A DNA stretch of 64,000 nucleotides. Source: Agelaius tricolor (taxonomy: Eukaryota; Chordata; Aves; Passeriformes; Icteridae). Shown piece by piece: positions 46,741 to 57,392 of the stretch. The translations under genes were made by a program, and so were the position numbers. Position 1 is the stretch's first letter. Each line of letters begins with the position of its first letter. Location of the stretch: contig JALJCS010000022.1 of the NCBI GenBank assembly GCA_023055355.1, positions 11,353,501-11,417,500 on the forward strand, in the 5' to 3' direction. The notes under the pieces are model-generated. The model had not been told where the DNA came from and did not search any database. It saw only the letters and a program-made list of their open reading frames with translations.

Positions 46741-47639
46741 AGGGCTCAGCTGCTGCCTGCACTGCCTCAGGAGAAGGTGCTGCCCAGAGCTGTCCTCAGG
46801 CACAACCATGGCACTCACTGTGGCCCTAATCACCCACTGGCACAGGGGAGCAATGTCACTGACTCCACACTCACACCCTGGGGAGACATTGGAGGTTTGC
46901 CTAAACACTGTATCAGGACAATAATTTGCTTTTCTGTGATTTTTCTCCAGAGCAAATTAACATATGTAACAAATGCAGAGCTGGCTCTCAATAGGAAATG
47001 AAACCCAGCTCAGTTTTGAAAGGAGCCCCTACAACATGAGGCAGAATGAGGATCTCTGCACAGGGTTTGTAACCCTCCTGCAGCAAAACAAATGATGTGT
47101 TCCTGACAGAATGGAAAGGTCCCTGGGAAGCTCCCAGGAGTGCTTGGGGGGCTGGTGAGGCTCTTTGAGACCCCAGCCCACCTGGCACTGGTACCCTGCA
47201 TGGTGTCCCTGCCTCAGCAATGCTCCCTACAGCCAGCATCCTCCCCTTGGGTTCCTCTCAGCCTGCTCCCCACTGCACTGGTCACTCAAACCACCAACTC
47301 TCCCTGCTGCTGGTTCCCTGTTTGGGATGGGAGTTGGGATTTCAGGATGCAGAGCTCCCTTCTTGCCATCCCTGGACGCTGCTTTGGAAAGACCCTGGCT
47401 CCCTCCAAGCCCTGCATGGCAGCCCATCACCCTGAGCCTGGCTGCTCTCTCCTAGCAGCAGGCAGGGCCACCAGTACCACACCACCCTTTAGCAGTAGCC
47501 CCACACGCTGGTCCCACTAAAATCAATTTATTGCCTGGAGTATTTGGCTCATAAAAGGGTAGTTTCCTTGTTTTTGGTTTTTTTTTCCCCTTTTACCTTC
47601 ATAACCAAGGTTTTCTGCTCAAGAATGTAGAGAGTAAAT
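46741..47639. other. Unique noncoding sequence
   Basis: GC-moderate with several overlapping open frames on both strands (for example 126 codons at 47140-47520), none recognisable. A T-rich run lies at 47570-47587. Confidence 0.4.
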
Positions 47640-48300
47640 GAGGTGGTTCAGCTTATGGTTACAAATAGATCTTGCTTTTTTGACTTGCAAAATGAATTCC
47701 ACTGTGACTTCGATAAAACTTAAGTATGCTAATGTTCAGTCAACCAGTTGTCTATTTATTTCTGTTTATGCCAGCATACCCATTAGCAACTTTTTCTTGT
47801 TTTCTTTTAGAATATTAAATGGTTCAAACATATTCTAAAAATTAGTTGATTAGCTTGTTAGGGCACATTTCCACTGCTAGTTCCTTCTGTAGCAAAAGAG
47901 AAAATGAAGGTAATTTTGTTTGCAAGGAACGTATGATTGGAAGCTGACTGTTGAAAGATGTGCCATGTCAATGTAATGAGGGAGTGTAATATCTTAGTTT
48001 GCATCAATATGGAAATAACTGTGCAGTTTGACAGACCTGATGCTAAAGGCAGCACCAGAGCACTCATTATGCATTCAGGCTCTGATTATGAAAAATAGTG
48101 TGTTTTCCTTTAAAGAGGAATACACATTATCAATCAAAACCATGCCAATTATTTCCAAAAGGGATCACAGCTAAACAGGCGTGGGGTCTCTTCAAATATA
48201 ACTGCACCTGAGAAAACAGACAGATATCAAAGTACATGATAGTTTAATTTCCTGACAGTTGAATTAATTAGGCAATATAAGCCCTGCTTCCTGATTGGCC
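47640..48300. promoter_or_regulatory. Candidate conserved noncoding block
   Basis: A repeat-free AT-rich stretch holds TTAGAATATTAAATGG, AATTAGTTGATTAGC, AGTTTGCATCAATATGG, TTTGACAGACCTGATGC (MEIS core), ATGCCAATTATTTCC and GTTGAATTAATTAGGC. It ends with a CTGATTGGCC inverted CCAAT box at 48291-48300. The clustering of homeodomain, NF-Y and MEIS-type words suggests an enhancer; this is inference. Confidence 0.33.
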
Positions 48301-51300
48301 TGAGCTTTGCTAGGCAGGCACCACGAGTTGTGATGACTTTCTTCACTAAGTTGCATCCCTGGTTAGGGGTTTGCTGTCCCTGGACCTGCTCAGGTGCTCC
48401 TGAGCATGGGAATCAAAATGAACTGAGGTCACACAGTGGCTCTGCAGGACAGGAGCACACATCACTTTGTCTGGCACAATTTTTTTCTTGTTAACCCTTT
48501 TCCTCCTGTGCTGTTTGAAGCAATATTTGGTCTTTTGAACTCCATGAGATTCAGCTGGGAGAATGTCATGATATCTTCACTCCACAGGAAGTTAAAGCCA
48601 CTGCTCCAGTCCTTTTGCCATCACCCATTACCTCTGCCCCTGCTCTTCATTTGGGCTCTTTAGCTTGTCTCAGAGCCCAAAGCTTTATTTTAACCCATGG
48701 CCTGCAGGGGTTTCTGGCTCAGTTGGATCTCCCTTGTGTTATTTTTCAGCAAATGACTTATTTAAAATGCAGAATCAGGCTGCATTCAACCACCTTAACA
48801 GAACGGTCACAGGGCTGTTATTAAGTGTAAAAAGAAAGATAAGAGGATAATTGCAAAGTCACCAAAAAACAAATATGAACACAGATAGTTATCTGGAATA
48901 AACAGTACCAGCAAGGAGTGGAAGCGCTGCTAAGGTCTTTTTCCTATTTAACTGCTGCCTTTCTGTGCTTTGTGCAGGGGGAGTTCAGAGAGCAGAGCTC
49001 GGGGATGTGCCACTGACACACTGCAAGGCAGAGGCACAGCCAGACTGCAGAGGGTTCAGTGTGGAGCAAGCAGCTCCTCACAAATCAGAAACTTCCCCAG
49101 CTTTTCTCCCCGTTCCATTTCCATTCCATCAATTTGTCCCCAAAGAGATGTCTAAATGAAAGCTGTGTTGTTGTAAATAGGGAAAGTCAGTTGATCATGT
49201 AGGATTTCAGTCTGCTTTTGCATTTGAAGGTCTCTAATGTCAAGTTGTCTGTAATTTGTACTGAACCAGAAGCAAAATACTGCTGTGCTGTCACTGGAGT
49301 GTCAATGACTTCTCTGCAAAACTGAATCTCTGTGACATTTACACATCCTAAGGACCTGTCTGAGCTTTGCATTCCACTGAGATGATGCAGGAATAACAGT
49401 TTCTTCAGGCTTCAATTTGAAGCTCTTCTGGCATTTTGCAGCTATAGCAAGGGGGAAAAAAATGGTAACTTGTACCTGACCTTCTGCTCTGCTCCTTGAG
49501 AATAGCACAGGCTTCAGAGGGATGCATGGGACTCAAAGCACTGCAGTTGTACTGGAGGTACATAAATTGCTGCAGAATTAAAGCCTAACTGGCTCTGGTG
49601 GCTGTATTTTCACCAATCATTTGAAGGGAATATGGGTGTAGAAATGCAAAGCTCGGTGCTGCTTTTCTCAGCCACAGGAAACCAAGCAGATGTACTATTT
49701 CTTTGTTAGCAAGGCACAAATAAACACAAACTTAAGGAATCAGGAATGTAAATCCTGACTCTCCATAGGAAATTTCACTGAGAAAGGGCCAGTAAAATTA
49801 GCCCAGAACTGGACTACACAGATTTGTTTAAAGAAAACAAAGAGTTCCTGGTTTATATGTCTCATAGGAAAGAATACGCAAAATAAACAAAAAGGTTCAA
49901 TAAATGCCATTCTATGATTTTTTTTGGCCTGAAAATGAATGTTGCCCTTTTTTGGATTTTTGGTTGAGAGACTGAACGACTCTACTCATCATCAGCTGCT
50001 GTTCATAGATGTACCTGTTTTAAGTGTTCCCCCATCACAGTCCATCTTGATCCCTTGCCATTCAACCAAGTTGCAGTCATTTAGAGTACTTATGTATTGC
50101 AATAGTTTCTATGACAACAGATGATGGTGATGTTAAGAGTAAAGAATTTTAAGTTGGGTCTATGAATAGGGAGATAAAGGCACTGAACTGCAGAGGGAAA
50201 GCTTTGCTTCCAAACATTCAACTTAAATATCTCCGCTATTAATATTTACCAGCAAATAAGGACGATTGTACAAATTGTACGAAGTTTTAGGCGAGGAAAT
50301 GTTTTCCTAAGAATTGTTATTCCGTGGATTTGGTGAGTTGTGAGCAGCCCGGGTTTTTGGGGAAGAGGATTCACCCCGGCAGCCACTGGCCCGTTCTGTT
50401 CCATTGAGAGGAAGGTGTGAATGCTCCGAGCCTGCATCTCACCCTGCGTGGGACTCAGCAGCTGAGCATTGCTGCCAAGCCCTCTCAAACACAAAAATAC
50501 TACACTGCTTAGTGATGATAGCTCCAAAACCCGGGGATTAGAGCTCCTTCACTTGCAGAAAAACTTCCTACCAACACCTGGGAAGACAACACTTCTCCCC
50601 CAGTTATTCTGCAGAGCCCACTCGCTCCGTGGTTTTCAGACCCACGCTCCTGCCATTAATCCAGGTTTCCTCCTGGCTGGTTTATCTCCAAAGCTGCACT
50701 TCAGCTTGCTGGGGTCAGGACAGGCTCTTCATCTTTGGGCAGTGCTGAGCAGAAAAGAGCTTTGCCTTTCAGCTGGGGGCCAATATCTGATCACAGGATG
50801 CAAAGAACTCGCCAGGAAAAGCCTTCCCTGGTGGTTAGTAAATGTCAGGATACCATCGGATATCTACTGCGCTAGTTTAGCTTGCATAATTAATTCAGTA
50901 TTATTTGGACATGGATAATAAAACCTGCTTACCTACAGTGGTCCAAAAAGGCCATTAGGAACCCACAGTTAAGAAAGCTTAAAGTTCCTGCCAATCCCAA
51001 TGGCAGCTGCAGGGAGAGAGCGAGGAGCAGATCACGGTTTTGTGGCCAAATTTGCTGTAATTAGGAACCAGCAGCATCACATCCTGCCAGGCCTAATGAT
51101 GGGAGGTGCTCAGCTCCCCTGGCCCAAATCCTGCTGGGAGCAGAGCTAATGCACTGCCCTGGTGGGGGGAAAGGGGTGTGGGACAGCAGGGATGACACAG
51201 GGAATGATGCTCTGTCCTGCAGAGGGGACAGTGCTCCCATCCTTGCCCCCAAATCTGTTCCCCCTCGGTGCAAAACCAGGAAGGCACCACTGATTTACCC

Positions 51301-52566
51301 ACCAAGCTTACTGCTGAAGCCAACCCCAGCCTCTTTTATCAATTCTGGCCTGTGTGTAACAGAGTATATCCAAACCCTTATTTTCAACAGCTGTTGAGTA
51401 CTGTTGCTGTTCTAGCCTCCTACTCTGCTCACAAGCAGGAAAATAAAAATTATGGACAGAAGGATTTCTTTGAAAGCAAAACTAGACGAGTCCAGCTCTG
51501 TTATGGGCTAATCTGGGCAAAAGCATGTGCCAGCTCTTGTAACCTTCTCAAGCCTGCACTTTGTTTTCCACTAAATGTCAGCTCTGATAGACTAGCCTGC
51601 TCATCTGAAAGGGCAGGTTTTTGCTACAATAAAAACAAACCTAGTTAAAAAGATAGACAGTACCTCAATAAAAAAATACCACGGACGCATGAAATGTTCA
51701 GGCTTAATTGGTATGGCTACACTGCACCGTTTCCTTGCTGGCATATGCTAGCAGAGTGTGTTTGTTGTCAGGGGATTTTCAAGGTTATAAAGCATCTTAA
51801 AGGTGTTGGGGAGTGTGTAAATTAAGCTGCTACAGGTAGGTAATGTTCCCATGATGTCAGGACTAAATATGCTGGTGCCTCCAGGTAAGAATTTACCACA
51901 GTCTGGAGTACACGCAGGGGGCCGGATCCTCAGTTAATGTAAATCCTGCTGGCTCCCCTGCTTTTCCTGCAGCCACTCACACTCCCTGCAGCTTGGATCC
52001 AGACATCCAGCCTTGCCACCTAATGTGGCAAGAGAGCACTCCAAGGCACAGAAAAGTTAGAAATTTAAAACCTCGCCCTTGGTAGCTGAGAGTTTTGGCT
52101 GGATGCTGCTTCTCTGGAGGGATGTGATGCCTCGCTGGGTGCCAGCTCATTTCCTTGGAGCTGGGCAGAGAGGGATTTTGGCAGCACAGGCTGCCCCAGC
52201 ACAGCCCCACCTGGGAGCCAGGCAGCCAAATTAACAGCGTTTCTGTGGCAGTAAATTGTCATCAAGGGGAAGGCGGACATTTAAGTGGCACATTATTTAC
52301 TGGGCTGGGGGATGAGGAAGCTGGAGGAAAGAGGAGCCTTATTCAGTCATTTTGGAAGGGATAAATGAAATGGCAGGAGCCTTCCATTTTTTCGCTGGAG
52401 GTGTAAAGGAAGGAAAACACATGCAGCTCCACACTGCAAGTGGTGTCCCTCCCTGGAAGGGCGGCACCTTGCTGAGCTCTTTTCTTGCTGGTGAAGTCTC
52501 AAGCATCTGCCCCTTCCCTGTCCCCTCCCCATGTCTGCAGGGATCCCGTGAGCTGATGTGTCACTG
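48301..52566. other. Unique noncoding sequence
   Basis: No gene or transposon was recognised in 4.3 kb. The block 50200-50340 has several CpG sites in an AT-rich setting (CTCCGCTATTAATATT, GGACGATTGTACAAATTG), and 51640-51860 is unique and AT-rich; both could be regulatory. Open frames such as 50469-50918 (149 codons) have no family that I know. Confidence 0.4.
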
Positions 52567-53074
52567 TCCCCTTGAATCAGAATCAGAATCAGGATCAGAA
52601 TCAATAAGAATCAGAATAATCATAATCATAATCATAATCATAATCAATCAATCAGAATCAGAATCAATCAGAATCAGAATTAGAATCCGAATCCGAATCA
52701 GAATTAGAATCCGAATCCGAATCAGAATCAGAATTAGAATCCGAATCAGAATCAATCAGAAGCAGAATCAGAATCAGAATCAATCAGAATCAGAATCAAT
52801 CAGAATCAGAATCAGAATTAATCAGAATCAGAATCAGAATCAGAATCAGAATCAGAATCAATCAGAATCAGAATCAGGATCAGAATCAGAATCAGAATCA
52901 GAATCAGAATCAATCAGAATCAGAATCAGGATCAGAATCAATCAGGATCAGAATCAATCAGGATCAGAATCAGAATTAGAATCAGAATCAGAATCAGAAT
53001 CAGAATCAGAATCAGAATCAGGATCAGAATCAGAATCAGGATCAGAATCAATCAGAATCAGAATCCCCTTGAAG
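52567..53074. repeat. GAATCA-type hexamer microsatellite array with flanking 10-bp direct repeats
   Basis: About 490 bp of AGAATC hexamers with variants (ATAATC at the start, CGAATC, AGAATT, AGGATC), and scattered extra AATC tetramers that shift the phase. TCCCCTTGAA stands immediately at both ends (52567-52576 and 53064-53073). Reading frames through it give Ser-Glu, Ile-Arg or Asn-Gln dipeptides. The 332-codon open frame at 52352-53350 depends on it and I do not regard it as a gene. Confidence 0.96.
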
Positions 53075-53869
53075 TGCCTCTCCCCTGCCCCAGACCAGCC
53101 TGAGCTGGAGCATGGGGCCCCCCAGAGCCCCCCACGCTCTGGGGGTGCAGGTGAGGGGCTCCAAAGGGGCTGGAGCAGCAAGGATCCCACGGGGAGGGGC
53201 AGGGCAGGAGCAGCACTCCTGGTTCCAGCTCTCTCATTCCCTCCGGGCTCCCTCTGGAAGAGCTTCCGGACAAGTATTTACGGAAATCTTGTAAGCATTA
53301 GCAGCATGATGGAGCTCTGCAGCCCTCGTGTAAATGTTATTCTGGGTTAAAAGCTTTGGACAAGTGTGTTAGAAACATAAGTGGGTCTGTGGGGATTGTT
53401 AACTCTCCCTTTGCCAAGGTAACCTCCCTATTCCTGAGCCAGGGAAGGCTGTGGAGGGAAGTTCAGCCATGCTGGTGTGCTGATTTAAACCATGGGGGAT
53501 GACAGCACACAGGAGCTGGTCAGGTGTGTGCCCTTCCCACCTCAGCAGCTGCTGTTCCAGCATGGTGTTAACCCCAGCAGCAGCCCTGGTGAATCCCAGG
53601 CCAGCAGCACCTTGGTGGAGGTGCCAAGATGTGTCCAGAGTGCCCAGACAGCCCCTCCAAACCCCTCTGCTGCCCTGTCCACCAACAGCCTCTGCTGGCA
53701 GTGAGAAGCTCCCCCCAGCCCCAACATGGAGCACCCTCCCTCATGGAGAGCCCAGAGTCACTGACCCCAGAGCTCTGGGCCAGGGACAGTGACCCAAACC
53801 AGGCTGGATTTTAGGGTGTACCAGATCTCCCCAGAACAGGGCACACTGTCAGTGCAGAGCCACGCTGGG
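53075..53869. other. GC-moderate unique sequence
   Basis: Pro/Ser-rich open frames occur on both strands, which is expected of this composition. No domain or splice structure was recognised. Confidence 0.4.
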
Positions 53870-54265
53870 CACTGCTCTCCTGGAACACAGGCTGGAGCTG
53901 GGGGTGTCCAGCCTGGAGGTGAGAAGGCTCCAGGGAGACTCTTCCAGGGCCTGAAGGGGCTCCAGGAGAGCTGGAGAGGGACTGGGGACAAGGGCATGGA
54001 GGGACAGGACACAGGGAATGGCTCCCACTGCCAGAGGGCAGGGCTGGATGGGATATTGGGAATTGGGAATTGTTCCCTGTGAGGGTGGGCAGGCCCTGGC
54101 ACAGGGTGCCCAGAGCAGCTGGGGCTGCCCCTGGATCCCTGGCAGTGCCCAAGGCCAGGCTGGACAGGGCTTGGAGCAGCCTGGGATGATGGAAGTTGTC
54201 CCTGCCATGGCTGGGGTGGAACTGGATGGGATTTATGGCCCCTTCCAACCCCGACTGTTCTGTGA
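53870..54265 (+). mobile_element. CR1 LINE 3' fragment, about 400 bp (sense)
   Basis: It runs from 'GGGGGTGTCCAGCCTGGAGG', 'TGAGAAGGCTCCAGGGAGAC', 'AGGGACAGGACACAGGGAATGG', 'AGGGTGGGCAGGCCCTGGCA', 'CAGGGTGCCCAGAGCAGCTG' to 'CCCCTTCCAACCCCGACTG' and TTCTGTGA. It is the longest sense copy here and contains the same 3' blocks as the copies at 517 and 34380. The internal reading frame is not intact. Confidence 0.95.
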
Positions 54266-55153
54266 ACCTGATACACAAATAGACACCTGAAAATAGCACA
54301 AGGGGGAAATACAAACACAAATACAAATACCAAAGAAGAAGAAGAAGAGCATCCAAACTCTTCCAGGTTGCACCTGGCTGCTGTTCATGCCTATTTGGAG
54401 GACTTGCCCTATGGGAAACTTGGCTCTGAAGGTATTTCAGAGCAGACCTTAAATGCAGGCCCATGGCAGAGGAGGTGCAGGCAGCACTGCTATCCCCAGA
54501 GCGTGGGCATGGGGCTGATCTGGGCCAGGAGGGATGCAACCACCTGGAATTCCTCCCTAGGGATGGGGGCCCAGGCAAGCCTGGCTCAGCTGCTCCTCTG
54601 GGGAGGTTTGGAGGGCACTGAGCAGCACAGAATGAATTCCCCTCCTCTGGTGTGGCAGCCTGGGGCAGGGGGCCGGTCACCAGGAGAGCATCCCATGGCC
54701 ACAGCGCTGGGGACAGCAGGGACAGCAGCCTTTGGAGGGGGCTGCAGTGGCTCCTGTGCTGCTGCCACGTCTTCTCCCCGCTCGGGGGAACAAATTACCC
54801 TCATCCTTCCAACATTAGCAGCCATTTCCATAAGCAATTAACCTCTGCGTTACACCATCAAGCATCTGAAAAAGGTGTTGTGACACAGTTATTAAAGGAT
54901 GGAAGGGCTGGGTGCCTGGCATACAAAATAAAGGGTGGCCTTGCTTTCCAACTCTAATTTCTGATCAGGGGCAGAATAAGTGAAAACTTTACCAAACAGA
55001 AATATCTCACACTGTTTTGGGAAGGATTTGTTCTAGGTTTGTCACTTAAGTTTTGGGGTTTGTTCACTTGATTTGAAAGAAAGACTTATTGTTCAGCAAA
55101 GCAAATGACTACAGAAATTGTTTTCTATATTTGTCACATTTTAAAAAAGAAAG
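54266..55153. other. Unique noncoding sequence
   Basis: Right after the CR1 end are short CAAATA and GAAGAA runs (54307-54350). The rest is ordinary, with overlapping open frames that are not recognisable. Confidence 0.4.
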
Positions 55154-55346
55154 TTTAATTTAATTTAATTTAATTTAATTTAATTTAATTTTATTTTATT
55201 TTATTTTATTTTATTTTAAATTTTACTTTATATTTTATATTTTAATTTTTTGTTTTATTTTATATTTTATTTTATATTATATTTTATTTATTTTTTATTT
55301 TAAATTTTATTTTATTTTTATTTTTACTTTTATTTTTTTTAATTTT
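55154..55346. repeat. TTTAA then TTTTA pentamer microsatellite
   Basis: The array begins with perfect TTTAA pentamers (55154-55190), switches to TTTTA pentamers (to about 55217), and then decays into mixed TTTTA, TTTAA and TATTTTA units up to about 55346. The sharp switch suggests a point mutation in one unit that then spread by slippage. Confidence 0.95.
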
Positions 55347-55838
55347 CCCCCCATTAAACTGATGAGTCCTGGTTGGGACTGAACAGTCCTGGATTCACTG
55401 CTCCCCACTGGAGATGTGTGAACCTCACTGAGATCCTCAGCCCTGCTAAACCTTCCTTGGCTATTCTGGCCTCCCAGGGCCTCCCAGCAGTGCCACAACA
55501 CAGGGGAGGTTTAAGAGAAGACTGCAGGTTAATCACTTTCCTGGTAATATGAGCAAGAGGAGACCATTCAGCTGGAAAACAGGGGAAAAAAGAGGCCATT
55601 TCTTTGTAAAGGACTATGCAGCTTTCCTTCATATGCTGCTTTTTGTTCTCAGCCAAGAGGTTTCAGCCCTTCTGGGCTGGGGAAGGCCTGTGAAATCCCC
55701 AAACTGTAACACCTTGTAAAATGCAAATAGTGTCCATAGATGTATATTTGTCTAATGCTTATTTTAACAATCTATATTTTGTAATGCATATTTTTATGGA
55801 TTAATGTTTAAACCTGTTAGGGATTTCACATGCTGTTG
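55347..55838. other. Unique noncoding sequence
   Basis: No gene or repeat was seen. Confidence 0.45.
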
Positions 55839-55960
55839 GAATCCCAGAATCCCAGACTGGGTTGGGCCTTTAAAGCTCATCCCATGGGCAGGGACACCTT
55901 CCACTGTCCCAGGTTGCTCCAAGCCCCATCCAGCCTGGCCTGGGACACTGCTGGGGCTGG
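55839..55960 (-). mobile_element. CR1 3' fragment (antisense)
   Basis: 'GAATCCCAGAATCCCAGACTGG', 'GTTGGGCCTTTAAAGCTCATCC', 'GGGCAGGGACACCTTCCACTG', 'TCCCAGGTTGCTCCAAGCCCC' and 'ATCCAGCCTGGCCTGG' are the standard reverse-complemented CR1 end. Confidence 0.93.
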
Positions 55961-57227
55961 GGCAGGGTTTGTGTGCCTGCTCTACAGACACTTTCCTCTC
56001 TCCAAACCCCATTGCTTCATCCATGCACGTGGAAGTTTTGTCTCCAAACCCCTGTGGAGCAGAAAGCACCAAGGCTGCCCCCAGCCAGGCTGCCTGAAGT
56101 GCCTCTGCTCTTGCAGCACTACTGGGACTGGCTCTGTAGGAATCAAAATCTTCCACCAATATCTGGTTTTATGGCAAAAAAACCATTAGAAATATTCAGT
56201 GGAGTGAATGGTAGAAGAGGGAGCTTTTCCCAAATAGCTCTACAGGGCTTTTTCCCTTCCTGATTTCCCTTTTTGTACCACAATGAGCCTGTATGGTTTT
56301 ATGTCCCATTTTTGCAGTGAAGGTGACTTGACAAAGAATGGTTAGGCCAACAACAGCCATATCTTTTTTTTTTTTATTTTTTAATTTTTTATTTAGGAAA
56401 CAACACTGACACTTTTTATTTAAAGATCAAAGCAAGGCAAACACCATGACTCCAAACCTCTTCCCTTTTTTTCCCCCATAAAAGAATGCTATGGAGTTTA
56501 CTAGTGGTGCCCCTAATGAGGTAACTTCAGCCCCAATTTCACATTATTAGCACTCTGTCTAGGAGAAGCTGATGATCTTTGGCCACTGTAAAACATGATT
56601 CCCAGGCCAGGTGTTGGGCTCTCAGCCAAAATGCTCTGTTTTTCCCAACACTGCACTACAAAGGGCCTCAATGATGATAGGAAAGATATACTTCCTTTAG
56701 GGATCAGAGATAATTAACTCTTTATAGTTGCTCTTTTATTATTACTGAACCCATGCCAAACTTTTGCATTGCTTTACCTAATAAAAGTACCTCCTGTACT
56801 GCTGGTAGTATCCAAATTACTTTTTTCATTTGTTAACAGTCAGGCCTTTAACTGCTTTTTGAACTTCTTTGTTGTAAAAAACTCTCCAAATTAGTCATTC
56901 CTGAGCATTTACACTGCATGCTTCTTCACAGTTTCCAAACTTTGTAACATAATTGTTCTTACCAAAAGGGAGGAATTTAGCAAATAGACAAAGAAATCAA
57001 AATAACAACAGCATGTGTTTCATACAGCCACCTAAGGACTGTATTTAAGGTACTGTGTGCTATTGTGCTGCCACAGCACTGAATTATTGGATTTACAGGT
57101 CCATTAATAATAATATCACTGCTCATTTGCAAATCTCCAGGAGCAGCATGAAACAGGGCAGTATCGTCCTCACCCCAGCTTTGCAGATGGGGAAGAGAGA
57201 GGGCAGAAATGACATTCCTGGTGCTGG
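55961..57227. other. Unique noncoding sequence
   Basis: A T/A-rich low-complexity run (TTTTTTTTTTTTATTTTTTAATTTTTTATTT) lies at 56365-56395. The AT-rich stretch 56660-57050 is unique. No gene was recognised. Confidence 0.45.
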
Positions 57228-57392
57228 AGGAGCAGCATTGGAAGGGGCTGCCCAGGGAGGTGTGGAGTCCCCATCCCTGGAGGTGTTTGAGGAATGACTG
57301 TGGGATGCTTGACAAGGTGGGGATTGGGCACAGCTTGGACTGGATGATCCCAGAGGTGTTTTCCAACCTGGAATGGTTCTGTGATTCTGTGA
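57228..57392 (+). mobile_element. CR1 3' fragment (sense)
   Basis: 'GCATTGGAAGGGGCTGCCCA', 'GGGAGGTGTGGAGTCCCCATC', 'CCTGGAGGTGTTTGAGGAATG', 'TTGGACTGGATGATCCCAGAGG' and 'TTCTGTGATTCTGTGA' are the canonical CR1 3' sequence. This subfamily differs from the one at 54044, since it keeps the older 'GTGGAGTC' block. Confidence 0.95.

Noticed and set aside
52352..53350. 332-codon open frame with long Ser-Glu and Ile-Arg dipeptide runs
   Set aside because: It exists only because the GAATCA hexamer array lacks stop codons; the unique flanks show no domain or splice structure.
53758..54680. Minus-strand open frames of 191 and 289 codons
   Set aside because: They overlap a sense CR1 copy in antisense; the peptide similarity to frames near 456-832 reflects shared CR1 sequence, not a gene family.
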